Of a stretch of 58,064 bases of DNA, positions 26,166 through 34,226 are shown one piece after another. The position numbers and the translations under genes are program-made. The DNA comes from Deltaproteobacteria bacterium (GTDB lineage Bacteria; JADJOY01). The notes below the pieces were generated by a model. The model saw nothing but the letters and a program-made list of their open reading frames with translations. It searched no databases and was not told the DNA's origin. The stretch is taken from contig JADJOY010000046.1 of NCBI GenBank assembly GCA_016713535.1, forward strand, positions 1 through 58,064, given 5' to 3'. Every line of letters begins with the position of its first letter. The stretch's first letter is position 1.

Positions 26166-27493
26166 AGCGCGGCGGCCGAAACGCCATCTGGCTCGTGGCG
26201 CTGTGCCTGGTCGTCCGCCCCACGCCTGCCTCGGCCAACCCTCTCGATCTGTACGGTCTCGGCGCCCGGAGCCGGGCGATGGGGAACGCCGGCACCGCCA
26301 TTGCCGACGACGTGAGCGCCGCCTGGTACAACCCGGCCGGGCTGGTGTCGGCGAACGGGATCATCGGTGACATGGGCTGGATGATCGAGGACCCGAGCCT
26401 CGAGATCGATGGCCGCGACGTCGGCGTCGAGTCCACCGAGGGGCTGGAGTTCGGTTTCGTCCTTCCGGCGAAGCTCCTCGGTACGCGGATCGCGTTCGGA
26501 GGTGCGTTCCACGTTCCCGACGCCCGCGTCGTGCGATTTCTGGTGCAGTCGCGCGACAAAGTCCAGTTCGCGCTCTATTCGAATGCGAGTCAGCGCCTGG
26601 CGGTGCTCCTCCCGGTTGCGGTGAGGATCAACGAATGGCTCGATGTCGGCGTGGGCGCCAACGTGATCGGCGACAACGCAGGCGGTGTCGACTTCGTCAT
26701 CCGTCAGGAGGGGCAGGGCGTCAGCGAGGGCTCCCTGGAAGCCGCGCAGCTCGCGGTGGCTGCGCCGATCGCTGGCGTGAAGGTGCGGCCGTTCGAGGGG
26801 TGGGAGATCGGGCTGGCCTACCGCGGTGAGATCTCGATCGAGCTCGACACCCCCGTGGTGATCCACTTCGACCCATTGGTCATCCCTCCGAACCCGATCC
26901 CGATCATCGAGGCGAGCGTGCTCGACGTCAGCGCGCTCACGGTGACGCATTTTCAGCCCCAGCAGGCGGCGGCCGCGGTCGCGTGGCGACCTCTGGAATC
27001 GATCCTCACCACGGTTCAGCTCACGTGGCGCGGCTGGTCCTCGTACGTGCCGCCCATCCCGAGCACCAAGACCGAGCTCACAGGCGGGCTCGCCGACCTC
27101 CTCCCGACGCTCCCCGAGTTTCCGGTGCCCGATCCGAACTTCCACGACACGTTCGAGCCCGCGGTCGGGCTCGCCTGGAAGGCGCTGCGTACGAGTTGGG
27201 TCGATTCCGAGATCCGTCTCGGGTACTTCTTTCGTCCGAGCCCGGTGCCCAACCAAGGCGGCACCACAAATCTGGTCGACAACCCGGTCCACGGCGTGAG
27301 TGGTGGGGTCGGATTCGAGATCCACACCCTCGAGGAGGTCTTGCGTGCCCCGCCCCGCATCGACCTGAGCGGCGGGGCTCAGTTGCTCGAGGATCGGCGA
27401 ACGCAGAAGGACGACCCGGCGGATCCGATCGGCGACTACCGATCCGGGGGCAGCGTGGTGGGGTTCTCGATCTCCGCGAGCGTTGTCTACTGA
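26162..27493 (+). CDS. FadL/OmpP1-like outer-membrane protein 2
   Basis: 443 residues, ATG overlapping the preceding stop. Signal peptide (AIWLVALCLVVRPTPASA) then NPLDLYGLGARSRAMGNAGT and AAWYNPAGL, the same family opening as its neighbour. The two share layout and end motifs (GYFFRPSPVPNQGGTTNLVD here, GYAFEPSPAPQQTGDTNLLD there), so they are tandem paralogues that have diverged. C-terminus VGFSISASVVY ends in an aromatic residue, as expected for BAM insertion. Substrate unknown; hydrophobic solutes by family. Confidence 0.82.
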   Translation: MKRGGRNAIWLVALCLVVRPTPASANPLDLYGLGARSRAMGNAGTAIADDVSAAWYNPAGLVSANGIIGDMGWMIEDPSLEIDGRDVGVESTEGLEFGFVLPAKLLGTRIAFGGAFHVPDARVVRFLVQSRDKVQFALYSNASQRLAVLLPVAVRINEWLDVGVGANVIGDNAGGVDFVIRQEGQGVSEGSLEAAQLAVAAPIAGVKVRPFEGWEIGLAYRGEISIELDTPVVIHFDPLVIPPNPIPIIEASVLDVSALTVTHFQPQQAAAAVAWRPLESILTTVQLTWRGWSSYVPPIPSTKTELTGGLADLLPTLPEFPVPDPNFHDTFEPAVGLAWKALRTSWVDSEIRLGYFFRPSPVPNQGGTTNLVDNPVHGVSGGVGFEIHTLEEVLRAPPRIDLSGGAQLLEDRRTQKDDPADPIGDYRSGGSVVGFSISASVVY

Positions 27494-27494
27494 G

Positions 27495-28787
27495 ATGACC
27501 GTCGTCCGCTGGTTCGGGCTCCTCTCGTGTGCCTTGCTCGGCGCGTGCGGCACCTTGTCGAATGCCGGCCACGAGGATCGAGGCGATCAGAACCTCCCGT
27601 CCGCGGGTGTCGCACCGTGGGACAAGGTGGATCTCGACGGCGACGCGACGAACCTGATCCAGCCATGGGTGCTGGAGGTCGAGCCCGCGTCGGACCGGGC
27701 GTCCGAGCCGTCCGCGGCGTTCGCCCGTGACCGGATCGTCCTCACCTACACTCGCACGGGTCCTCCCGAGCGCAGCGGCATCTGGCGGACGGAAGCTCCG
27801 AGTCCCGAGGAGCTCTACGGGACCGGTCCCGGCGGTCGGGTACTCGAGGCATCGCTCGCCTGGGAGGCGGGACAGGTAGGTGCCCCCGCGCTGATCTTCG
27901 ACGAGGCGCTCGGGGGGGCCGAGCCCTACCGTCTGTGGTACGAAGGCGGTGGCGGGCGAGGCCTCGGGCTGGCGAGCAGCCCGGACGGAATCCGGTGGGC
28001 GAAACACGGCGCGCCGGTACTGGTCCCGGATCAGGAGTGGGAAGGCGGGAGGGTGTCGGCGCCCACTGTCGTCCGGGTCGGTGACGAGCTGTGGCTCTGG
28101 TACGAGGGTGGCGACGGAGCCGGTATCGGCTTCGCCACCTCGCGCGACGGCATCACGTGGGTGAAGTCCGGCCCCGGGCCGGTGTTCACGTCCGCACTGG
28201 ACTGGGAGGGCGCGTCCACCCCGGACATCGCACCGGGTCACGTGGGGAGCCCCAGCGTGATTCTGGATGCGAGCCAGTCGCCACCCCGGTTCGGGCTCTA
28301 CTACACGGGGTTCGTTGCGGTCGAACGAAACCCCTTGACCGCGTCGAGGCTGGACGACGTGACACCTGGTGCGCGCAACCGTTCGATCGGGTACGCCGCG
28401 AGCACCGACGGCGTACACTGGACACGCGCCGACGCGACCATGAATCCCGTCGTGGCGGAGAAGACACCGCTCGAGATCGGCGAGGTGCCGTTTCCGCCCG
28501 AGCTTGCAGCGGCGCTGCCGGACCTGGTCCTGGCGGTGCTCCGGGCCGTCCTCGGCGTCGACGAGTCAGGCTATCCATCCCTCCCCGCGCTCGAGACCGT
28601 GATCGACGAAGGTGCGCCGTGCGTGGTCGGCGATGGACCTGACCGGTTCCTGATGCTCTTCGAGCAGGGGAACTCGCTCTTCGTGCCGCTTGCGCTCGAG
28701 TTGCCGCCCAGCGTCGTCACGACTCCCCTCGGGATCCTCGTGCCGAACACCCGGATCGGGCTGGCCCTGGCGCGCAGCCGACGTTAG
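27495..28787 (+). CDS. Lipoprotein with GH43/DUF377-like beta-propeller
   Basis: 430 residues. Lipoprotein signal MTVVRWFGLLSCALLGACG. The mature part has repeated blades of the kind seen in five-bladed propellers of the GH43/GH32/DUF377 group: YRLWYEGGGGRGLGLASSPD with GIRWAKHG, then LWLWYEGGDGAGIGFATSRD with GITWVKSG, then GLYYTGF and GYAASTDGVHW. No catalytic acid set can be assigned, so enzymatic activity is doubtful; it may bind glycan or act as a surface partner of the two porins. One base after the preceding stop, hence the same operon. Confidence 0.72.
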   Translation: MTVVRWFGLLSCALLGACGTLSNAGHEDRGDQNLPSAGVAPWDKVDLDGDATNLIQPWVLEVEPASDRASEPSAAFARDRIVLTYTRTGPPERSGIWRTEAPSPEELYGTGPGGRVLEASLAWEAGQVGAPALIFDEALGGAEPYRLWYEGGGGRGLGLASSPDGIRWAKHGAPVLVPDQEWEGGRVSAPTVVRVGDELWLWYEGGDGAGIGFATSRDGITWVKSGPGPVFTSALDWEGASTPDIAPGHVGSPSVILDASQSPPRFGLYYTGFVAVERNPLTASRLDDVTPGARNRSIGYAASTDGVHWTRADATMNPVVAEKTPLEIGEVPFPPELAAALPDLVLAVLRAVLGVDESGYPSLPALETVIDEGAPCVVGDGPDRFLMLFEQGNSLFVPLALELPPSVVTTPLGILVPNTRIGLALARSRR

Positions 28788-28823
28788 CCGAGCTCGTGCC
28801 AGCGGGGCCGCTCGTGACGCTCG

Positions 28824-28843
28824 CCGCGGTCGCGACACCGCGG
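28824..28843. terminator. Hairpin between convergent genes
   Basis: CCGCGGT (28824-28830) and ACCGCGG (28837-28843) form a perfect 7-bp stem with a 6-base loop in the 62-base gap between convergent genes. No T-run, but the placement fits bidirectional termination. Confidence 0.4.
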
Positions 28844-28849
28844 GGTAGC

Positions 28850-30570
28850 TCAGAGGCGGGGAAGGATGGTGGACGGTGAGAGATCGGCCAGCACCTCGGT
28901 GGTGAGCACGGTCCGCGCGTTCCCATCCACCAGGCAGGCGTCCCGGATCCACAATCGCTCGGGGTCGGGATTTCGCCATCTCAGTGCGCGTGAGAGCGAG
29001 TCGGGGCCGTCGAGCCGTTCGAACCGGTGCGCGGTGTCGTTCCACCGCAGCGGTCGTGTCTGGCTGGTGTCGATCACCCACGCATCGTCGGGGCAGATCG
29101 CGACCTCACGGATGGTTCCGCCACCTCCGATCCAGGCCACCGGTGCCTGGAGACCCCCCAGGTCGTGCGAGATCTGGAGCACCATGGCGTCGATGGCGCC
29201 GCGGTCGAGGTGTTCTTCGCCCACGATCACGAGGCCTCGCTGCGGCGGCGCCATCTCGAGCTCGAGCTCGAGGCCCTGCACCGCAGCCTGTACGCGCTCG
29301 CCGTGCGCCCGCATCGCCGCGTCGAGGAACCGAAGATGCAGCATCATGGCGACCGTGAGCGCGGTGCCGAGGATCGCCCGCGAGCGCCTCAGGGTCGCAC
29401 CGCTACCCAGGAGCTCACCCCACGCCAGCGCCATCCCCATCGCCGCGAGGTAGAGCTCGCCGGTCTTCTCGAACGACGACCGATCGAGCTGGAATCCGAC
29501 CGGTAGATAGCCGAGCACGATCCAGAGTGCCGCGCGCATCCATCGCCAGCGCGGCACGCTGCGGTCTGTCGACACGCTCGCTACCCCCGCGACGAACGCG
29601 GTGATCGAGATCAGGGCGTTGAGCGGAAACCACCGCATCGCCGCGCCCTCGTCGGCGAACGGCGCGAGCATCCAGCGTCCGAGGTCGGTCACCATCTTGG
29701 GCACGAGGACCCAGGGCCGGACGAAATGCAGCAGATCGCGCAGCATCGCCGCATCGGCCGGTGAGGTCGCGCGCTCCGGGCTCGCGAGCGCCACCCAGAA
29801 CGGGCGAGCGAAGAACGGTGCGGCCAGCACCACCGTCAGCGCCAGCGCCGTCCACGACCGTGCGGTCACCGCGCGGGACGTGTTCCGACCCCCGCCGGCT
29901 GCCGCGATCTCGAGCAGCAGCGCGGGTGGGAGCGCGAACGAGAGCTCCTTGGTGCCGAGGGCCAGCACGTAGAGCACGGCGCCGCCCACGAGAGCGGCCC
30001 GGCTCCCGCGCTCGCGCCAGCTCCCGAGCAGGATCCACGAGCCCAGGAACAGCACGCCGAACAGCGAATACTGCGAATGAGCCTCTACGGCGACGACGTC
30101 GTGCGTCAGGGGCAGGAGGACGAAGATCGAGCCGGTCCAGAGCGCGACGCGCTGCGATCCGCTCCAGCGTGCCGCGAGCCGGGTCAGCAGCGCTGCGGAC
30201 AACAGGTGACAGGCGATTCCGACCGCGTGGAAAACCGCGATGTTCGATCCCGCGACACGATAGACCGCAAACCACGAGGCCAGGATGAAGACGTCGCTCC
30301 AGCCCTTCGGGTTGTCGATCACGAAGCGACTCACCGCGAGCGCGTCCGACCACGAGCTGGCGCGGAGGGTCTTCTGAGCGAGCAGGTTGAGGACCCAGGT
30401 GTCCGTCTCCCACGCCGGCAGGCTGATCGCCGCCGCGTAGGCGATTCCTCCAGGAGGAGCACGATCGAGACGATCGCCAGCGGCGAGCGATCGTGCTCGC
30501 CGGGGGGCGCCGAGCGCGCGGTGGGCGGCGCGAGCCCCGAGTCAGGAGATCTCGACCACGACATCGTCAC
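28850..30570 (-). CDS. Polytopic GT-C-like membrane protein (frame break near 30455)
   Basis: About 570 residues. The first 38 codons (ending PLAIVSIVLLLE) are in one frame from ATG 30570 or 30564; from about 30455 the protein continues as GIAYAAAISLPAWETDTW and on through about ten membrane helices (IAVFHAVGIACHLLSAALLT; GVLFLGSWILLG) to a soluble 150-residue C-terminus. The arrangement, including an acidic pair in the first loop and SQYSLFG further on, resembles GT-C glycosyltransferases of the ArnT/PMT kind or their TMTC relatives. Substrate unknown. It overlaps the 3' end of the Rieske gene, so translation may be coupled. Confidence 0.6.
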
Positions 30571-30853
30571 CGTCGAGCGAGACGGTCCGCGAAGCGACGT
30601 CCCGGTCGGGGTGGGAGAGGCATCGCCCGGTCGTCACGTCGAAGGTCCAGCGGTGCCAGGGGCAGGTGACGACGAGCCCTCGCACGGTTCCCTCGCCGAG
30701 CGGTCCACCGCGATGAGGGCAGTGGCCCACGACCGCGTGGACCGCGCCATCGACGAGGAAGACCGCCACGGCTCGCCCTTCGACCTCGACCTGCGCGGCG
30801 CCCGTTGGCGTCAGCGTCGAGCGAGGGATCCGGACGCAGCCTGCGTTGGCCAC
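30542..30853 (-). CDS. Small Rieske [2Fe-2S] ferredoxin
   Basis: 103 residues from the GTG at 30853; an upstream extension to 30964 is rich in Arg and looks non-coding. The cluster motif is CPHRGGPLGEG followed by CPWHRWTFD, a complete CxH-CxxH pair. Length and lack of membrane anchor match the NirD/BphF-type ferredoxins that pass electrons to oxygenases or reductases. No oxygenase is adjacent, so the partner is unknown. Confidence 0.85.
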   Translation of the reverse strand: MANAGCVRIPRSTLTPTGAAQVEVEGRAVAVFLVDGAVHAVVGHCPHRGGPLGEGTVRGLVVTCPWHRWTFDVTTGRCLSHPDRDVASRTVSLDGDDVVVEIS

Positions 30854-30960
30854 TCTCGAGACGATCGGGGCCCAGGGCGTACGAGTCGTGCTGGCTCGGT
30901 CGCGCCGGGCTCGGTGGTGGGATGCCTGTACGCGCCTCGGTCGAGACACGCCCGCCGAGG

Positions 30961-31182
30961 TCAACCGCGTTCGCGGTACACGATCCGTCCACGGGTGAGA
31001 TCGTAGGGCGTGATCTGGATCTTCACGCGATCGCCCGGGAGAATCTTGATGTAGTACTTTCGCATCTTGCCCGAAACGTGGGCGAGAACTCGATGACCAT
31101 TGTCGAGCTGCACCGTGAACATCGCGTTCGGGAGCGACTCAATGATGGTGCCTTCAGCGTCGATGAGGTCGGTTTTTGCCAT
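30961..31182 (-). CDS. infA: Translation initiation factor IF-1
   Basis: 73 residues, standard length. IF-1 sits in the ribosomal A site and aids IF-2/IF-3 during initiation. The OB fold is evident: [37 protein letters not shown] and the C-terminal [12 protein letters not shown]. It starts [11 protein letters not shown] rather than the common MAKE/MSKE. No Shine-Dalgarno is visible; a short hairpin lies immediately upstream. A good promoter precedes it at 31240-31211. Confidence 0.97.
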   Translation of the reverse strand: MAKTDLIDAEGTIIESLPNAMFTVQLDNGHRVLAHVSGKMRKYYIKILPGDRVKIQITPYDLTRGRIVYRERG

Positions 31183-31188
31183 ATTTGG

Positions 31189-31203
31189 TCGGCCGTTGGC
31201 CGA
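31189..31203. promoter_or_regulatory. Hairpin in infA leader
   Basis: TCGGCC (31189-31194) and GGCCGA (31198-31203) with a 3-base loop end 7 bases before the infA ATG (minus strand), occupying the place where a ribosome site would be. Confidence 0.4.
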
Positions 31204-31210
31204 TCGGGGG

Positions 31211-31240
31211 ACTATGACGCACCGCCCCGTGAAGTGTCAA
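31211..31240 (-). promoter_or_regulatory. Promoter of infA
   Basis: Minus strand: perfect -35 TTGACA (31240-31235), 18-base spacer, -10 CATAGT (31216-31211, 4/6). The predicted transcript starts about 25 bases before the infA ATG. Confidence 0.6.
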
Positions 31241-31299
31241 GGATCGCAGGGGTGTCATCGCACGCGAGCGATGGATGATCGCCGATTTCGTGCGTGATA

Positions 31300-31313
31300 C
31301 GATCGCGCGATCG
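31300..31313. promoter_or_regulatory. 14-bp perfect palindrome upstream of receiver-kinase gene
   Basis: CGATCGCGCGATCG, centred 20 bases before the kinase ATG. It could be an operator, but CGATCG-rich palindromes arise by chance in such DNA. Confidence 0.25.
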
Positions 31314-31326
31314 GGGCGATGGTCGA

Positions 31327-32499
31327 ATGAGCGCGGAATCGGTGTTGGTCGTCGACGACGACCCTGCGGTCCGGCGTCAGCTGGCGGCCATGCTTGAGGG
31401 CCAGGGTTTCCGGGTCGCCGAGGCCGAGGATGCAGCCTCGGCACTCCGGCAGACGAAAGCCGTCGCGCCCGTCGGCGCGGTTCTGGACGTCATGCTCCCT
31501 GGGCCCGACGGGGTTGCCCTGCTGAGCTGGCTCAAGGCCGTCGATCCGGAGCTCGCGGTCGTGATGCTCACCGGCCAGACCGACCTCAAGACCGCGATCA
31601 CGTGCCTGACCAAGGGCGCGGACGGTTTCCTCGTCAAGCCGGTGCAGGAGTCGGAGCTCCTCGCCGTCCTCAGGCGCGCTCTCGACCGGCGTCGTCTGGT
31701 GCTCGACAACCAGGTGCATCAGCGCGAGCTCGAGCGACTGGTCGAGGAGCGCACCGGAGAGCTTCGCCGTGCCACCGAGCGACTGCGCGAGCTCGACCAG
31801 CTCAAGAGCGAATTCGTGTCGCGGGTCAGCCACGAGCTGCGCAGCCCACTCACCGTGATGCACACGAACCTCGCCGTGATGCTGGAGCGGATGGTGGGGC
31901 CGCTGACGGAGGGCCAGGAAGAGCTCCTTCGATCGTGCCAGGACAACATCGACCGCCTGTCGCGAATGGTCGACAACGTCCTGGACCTCGCGCGCATCGA
32001 GTCGGGCAGGATGGAGCTTCTCGCCGCGCCGCTCGATCCTCGTCATCTCGTGGAGGCGGTGGTCGGATACTTCGCGCCGACGGCGCGGGAGCGCGGCATT
32101 CACCTCACGGCCGAGGCCGGTGTCGCCAAGTCCGGAACCGTCTGGGCGGACGGCGACAAGATCCACCAGGTACTGATGAACCTGGTCGACAACGCGCTCA
32201 AGTTCACCCCATCCGACGGACTCGTACGCGTCTCGGTCGACGTCCTCGACGAGGCCGTGCGCTTCACCGTGAGCGACACGGGCGTCGGCGTGGCGGCGCA
32301 GGACCGCGAACGGATCTTCGAACCGTTCACGCAGGGGCGGCCGCCGGTCGGCGGCAAACGTCGGGGCGCCGGGCTGGGGCTCTCGATCGCACGGACGCTC
32401 GTGGATCTGCACGGCGGCTCGGTCGAGGTTTCGAGCGAAGACGGCAAGGGCTCGATCTTCGTGTTCGTCATACCGCGGGACTGCCGCACTTCGGCGTGA
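31327..32499 (+). CDS. Hybrid receiver-histidine kinase
   Basis: 390 residues, cytoplasmic. Residues 1-120: receiver with DDD acidic patch and phospho-acceptor Asp in AVLDVMLPGPDG; Lys in FLVKP. Residues 125-165: coiled coil rich in Glu/Arg/Leu. HisKA domain with the phosphorylated His in SRVSHELRSPLT. HATPase: N-box NLVDNALKFTP, G1 SDTGVGV, F-box IFEPFTQG, G2 GAGLGLSIA. A receiver in front of a kinase usually means the kinase is tuned by another phospho-donor. No cognate regulator is adjacent. ATG 31327 lies after a G-rich stretch; the gene is divergent from infA. Confidence 0.9.
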   Translation: MSAESVLVVDDDPAVRRQLAAMLEGQGFRVAEAEDAASALRQTKAVAPVGAVLDVMLPGPDGVALLSWLKAVDPELAVVMLTGQTDLKTAITCLTKGADGFLVKPVQESELLAVLRRALDRRRLVLDNQVHQRELERLVEERTGELRRATERLRELDQLKSEFVSRVSHELRSPLTVMHTNLAVMLERMVGPLTEGQEELLRSCQDNIDRLSRMVDNVLDLARIESGRMELLAAPLDPRHLVEAVVGYFAPTARERGIHLTAEAGVAKSGTVWADGDKIHQVLMNLVDNALKFTPSDGLVRVSVDVLDEAVRFTVSDTGVGVAAQDRERIFEPFTQGRPPVGGKRRGAGLGLSIARTLVDLHGGSVEVSSEDGKGSIFVFVIPRDCRTSA

Positions 32500-32569
32500 G
32501 TGCGACGTGCGTCTTCGGTCTGAACCGTCCCCCATCCCCCGGGCGCTCGACGAATCGCGGCCAGGCCCG

Positions 32570-32599
32570 TTGACTCGCCACGTTGTGCTTGTGTACAAG
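32570..32599 (+). promoter_or_regulatory. Promoter of TRAP operon
   Basis: -35 TTGACT (32570-32575, 5/6), 18-base spacer, -10 TACAAG (32594-32599, 4/6), leaving a leader of about 75 bases before the GTG at 32682. Confidence 0.5.
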
Positions 32600-32681
32600 G
32601 GCGCGGTTTGGCCGCGATCCTGACCAGCTAGTTACCCGTCGTCGGTGGCCGCTCGTGCCGCCAGGCTCCGAGGAGGCTCGA

Positions 32682-33566
32682 GTGACGTTTCGCGCCCGGC
32701 TCGCCCTTCGCTTCGTCGTCGTGTGCTTGGTCGGCTCGACCGCCGCGTGCAGCACCCAGCAACTGGCGGTGCGCGCCATGGCGCCGACCATGAACGACCT
32801 GCTGACGCGGGTCAACGATCAGCCAGACCCCGTGCTGGTACGTGACGGCGTGCCCTCCAACCTGCTCCTCCTCGATGGCCTCGCGTCGATCGACCCGGCC
32901 AACGAGGAGATGGCGACGCTGACGGCTCGCGCGTTCTGCAGCTACGCGCTCATCTTCGTGATGGACGAGGACAAGGACCGAGCGCGGGTGCTGTTCGAGC
33001 AGGGACGGGCGCACGCGCTCCGGGCCCTCGACTCCGCCCACTCCGGGTTCGCGAAGGCCGCGGATGACGGTGATCTCGACTCTTTCGGAAAGGCCGTGAC
33101 GGGGGTCGGCAAGAGTGACATCGCGTCACTCTTCTGGTTCGGCAACTGCTGGGCGGGCGCGATCAACAGCGCCAAGGGTTCGGCGAAGGCGTTGATCGCC
33201 CTCCCCAAGGTCGAAGCGGTGATGAAGAAGGCGGTCGAGCTCGACGAGAGCTACTACTTCGCCGGCCCCCGGCTCTTCATGGGTATCTACCAGGCGGGCC
33301 GGCCCAAGGCCCTCGGCGGCGATCCCAAGCTCTCGAAGGAGAACTTCGACCGCGCGATCGAGCTGACCGACGGGAAGTTCCTGATGACCAAGGTGTTCTA
33401 CGCGCAGTACTACGCAGTGAGCACGCAGGATCGCGAGCTCTTCGAGGCACTTCTCAAGGAGGTCGGGGCCTCCCCCGACGACATCCTGGCCGGTCAGGCC
33501 CTCGCGACCAGGGTTGCGAAGGAAAAGGCGAAGAAGTTGCTGGCGAACGCAGACTCGCTGTTCTGA
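32682..33566 (+). CDS. TRAP transporter T-component lipoprotein (TatT-like)
   Basis: 294 residues from GTG 32682, which has AGGAGG 7 bases upstream. Lipoprotein signal ends GSTAACS. The rest is all-helical TPR-like, with the TatT hallmarks AMAPTMNDLLTRVN, LLLLDGLASIDPAN and DESYYFAGPRLFMGIYQAG. TatT proteins are periplasmic lipoproteins that pair with a TRAP substrate-binding protein; here they precede the two membrane subunits directly. The usual P-component is absent from the window. Confidence 0.82.
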   Translation: MTFRARLALRFVVVCLVGSTAACSTQQLAVRAMAPTMNDLLTRVNDQPDPVLVRDGVPSNLLLLDGLASIDPANEEMATLTARAFCSYALIFVMDEDKDRARVLFEQGRAHALRALDSAHSGFAKAADDGDLDSFGKAVTGVGKSDIASLFWFGNCWAGAINSAKGSAKALIALPKVEAVMKKAVELDESYYFAGPRLFMGIYQAGRPKALGGDPKLSKENFDRAIELTDGKFLMTKVFYAQYYAVSTQDRELFEALLKEVGASPDDILAGQALATRVAKEKAKKLLANADSLF

Positions 33567-33579
33567 CGAGGATCCGGCG

Positions 33580-34137
33580 ATGCGATTCCTTCGTAAGCTC
33601 GAGGACGGCCTGACCAGCGCTGAGCGTGTGCTCACCGTCGCCATCTTGGTGTTCATGGTCGGCATGGCGTTCCTGCAGGTCGTGCTCCGGAACGTCTTCT
33701 CGTCGACCCATCTCGGCTGGGTGCAGGCGCTGCTGCGCATGATGGGCTTCTCGGGCGGGATTCTCTGGGCGGAGAGCCTGCTCAAGTTCCTGGTGCTGTG
33801 GATCGGCCTGCTCGGCGCGATGCTGGCTGCCGCCAGCGACCGGCAGTTCGCGATGGACGTCGCGCAGCGGCTCTTGCGCGGCCGGATCCGGTACGTGGTC
33901 GCTGGTGTCTGCCACGCGTTCACGGCCGTCGTGAGCGCGGTGCTGGCGTGGGCGGCGTACGAGTTCTGGCGCGAGGGGTACACCGACGGATCCACGCTCT
34001 TTTCGATCGGCACGTTCAAGATGCCGGCGTGGATTTTCGAGGTGATCCTGCCGGGAGGATTCCTCCTGCTCACCGTCCATTACCTCATCAAGATCTGCGA
34101 GCCGTGGATGCCGCCGCGCTCCGAAGAGCCGGCCTGA
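33580..34137 (+). CDS. dctQ: TRAP transporter small permease (DctQ family)
   Basis: 185 residues, four membrane helices, starting MRFLRKLEDGLTSAERVLTV with an amphipathic lead-in typical of DctQ. RNVF, WAESLLKFLVLWIGLLGA and the conserved Trp-rich second half are family features. GAGGA lies upstream and the gene is 13 bases after tatT. It forms the membrane module with DctM; substrate undefined. Confidence 0.85.
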   Translation: MRFLRKLEDGLTSAERVLTVAILVFMVGMAFLQVVLRNVFSSTHLGWVQALLRMMGFSGGILWAESLLKFLVLWIGLLGAMLAAASDRQFAMDVAQRLLRGRIRYVVAGVCHAFTAVVSAVLAWAAYEFWREGYTDGSTLFSIGTFKMPAWIFEVILPGGFLLLTVHYLIKICEPWMPPRSEEPA

Positions 34138-34162
34138 CGGCGCACCAAGCTGCCGTCGCTTC

Positions 34163-34198
34163 CAGCGCAACCGCACCCAGTGCGGTGCGGCTGCGCTG
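34163..34198. repeat. Long hairpin between dctQ and dctM
   Basis: A 15-base arm (34163-34177) and its near-perfect complement (34184-34198, one mismatch) around a 6-base loop. It sits inside an operon rather than at its end and has no T-run, so attenuation, processing or a REP-like element are all possible. Confidence 0.5.
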
Positions 34199-34226
34199 AC
34201 GCGACACGGCGAGACGGGATACGACG

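Noticed and set aside
28839-28912. Sequence GCGGGGTAGCTCAGAGGCGG resembling the start of a tRNA
   Set aside because: No TTCGA T-loop, no anticodon stem and no acceptor partner follow at the right distance; it overlaps the stop of the membrane-protein gene.
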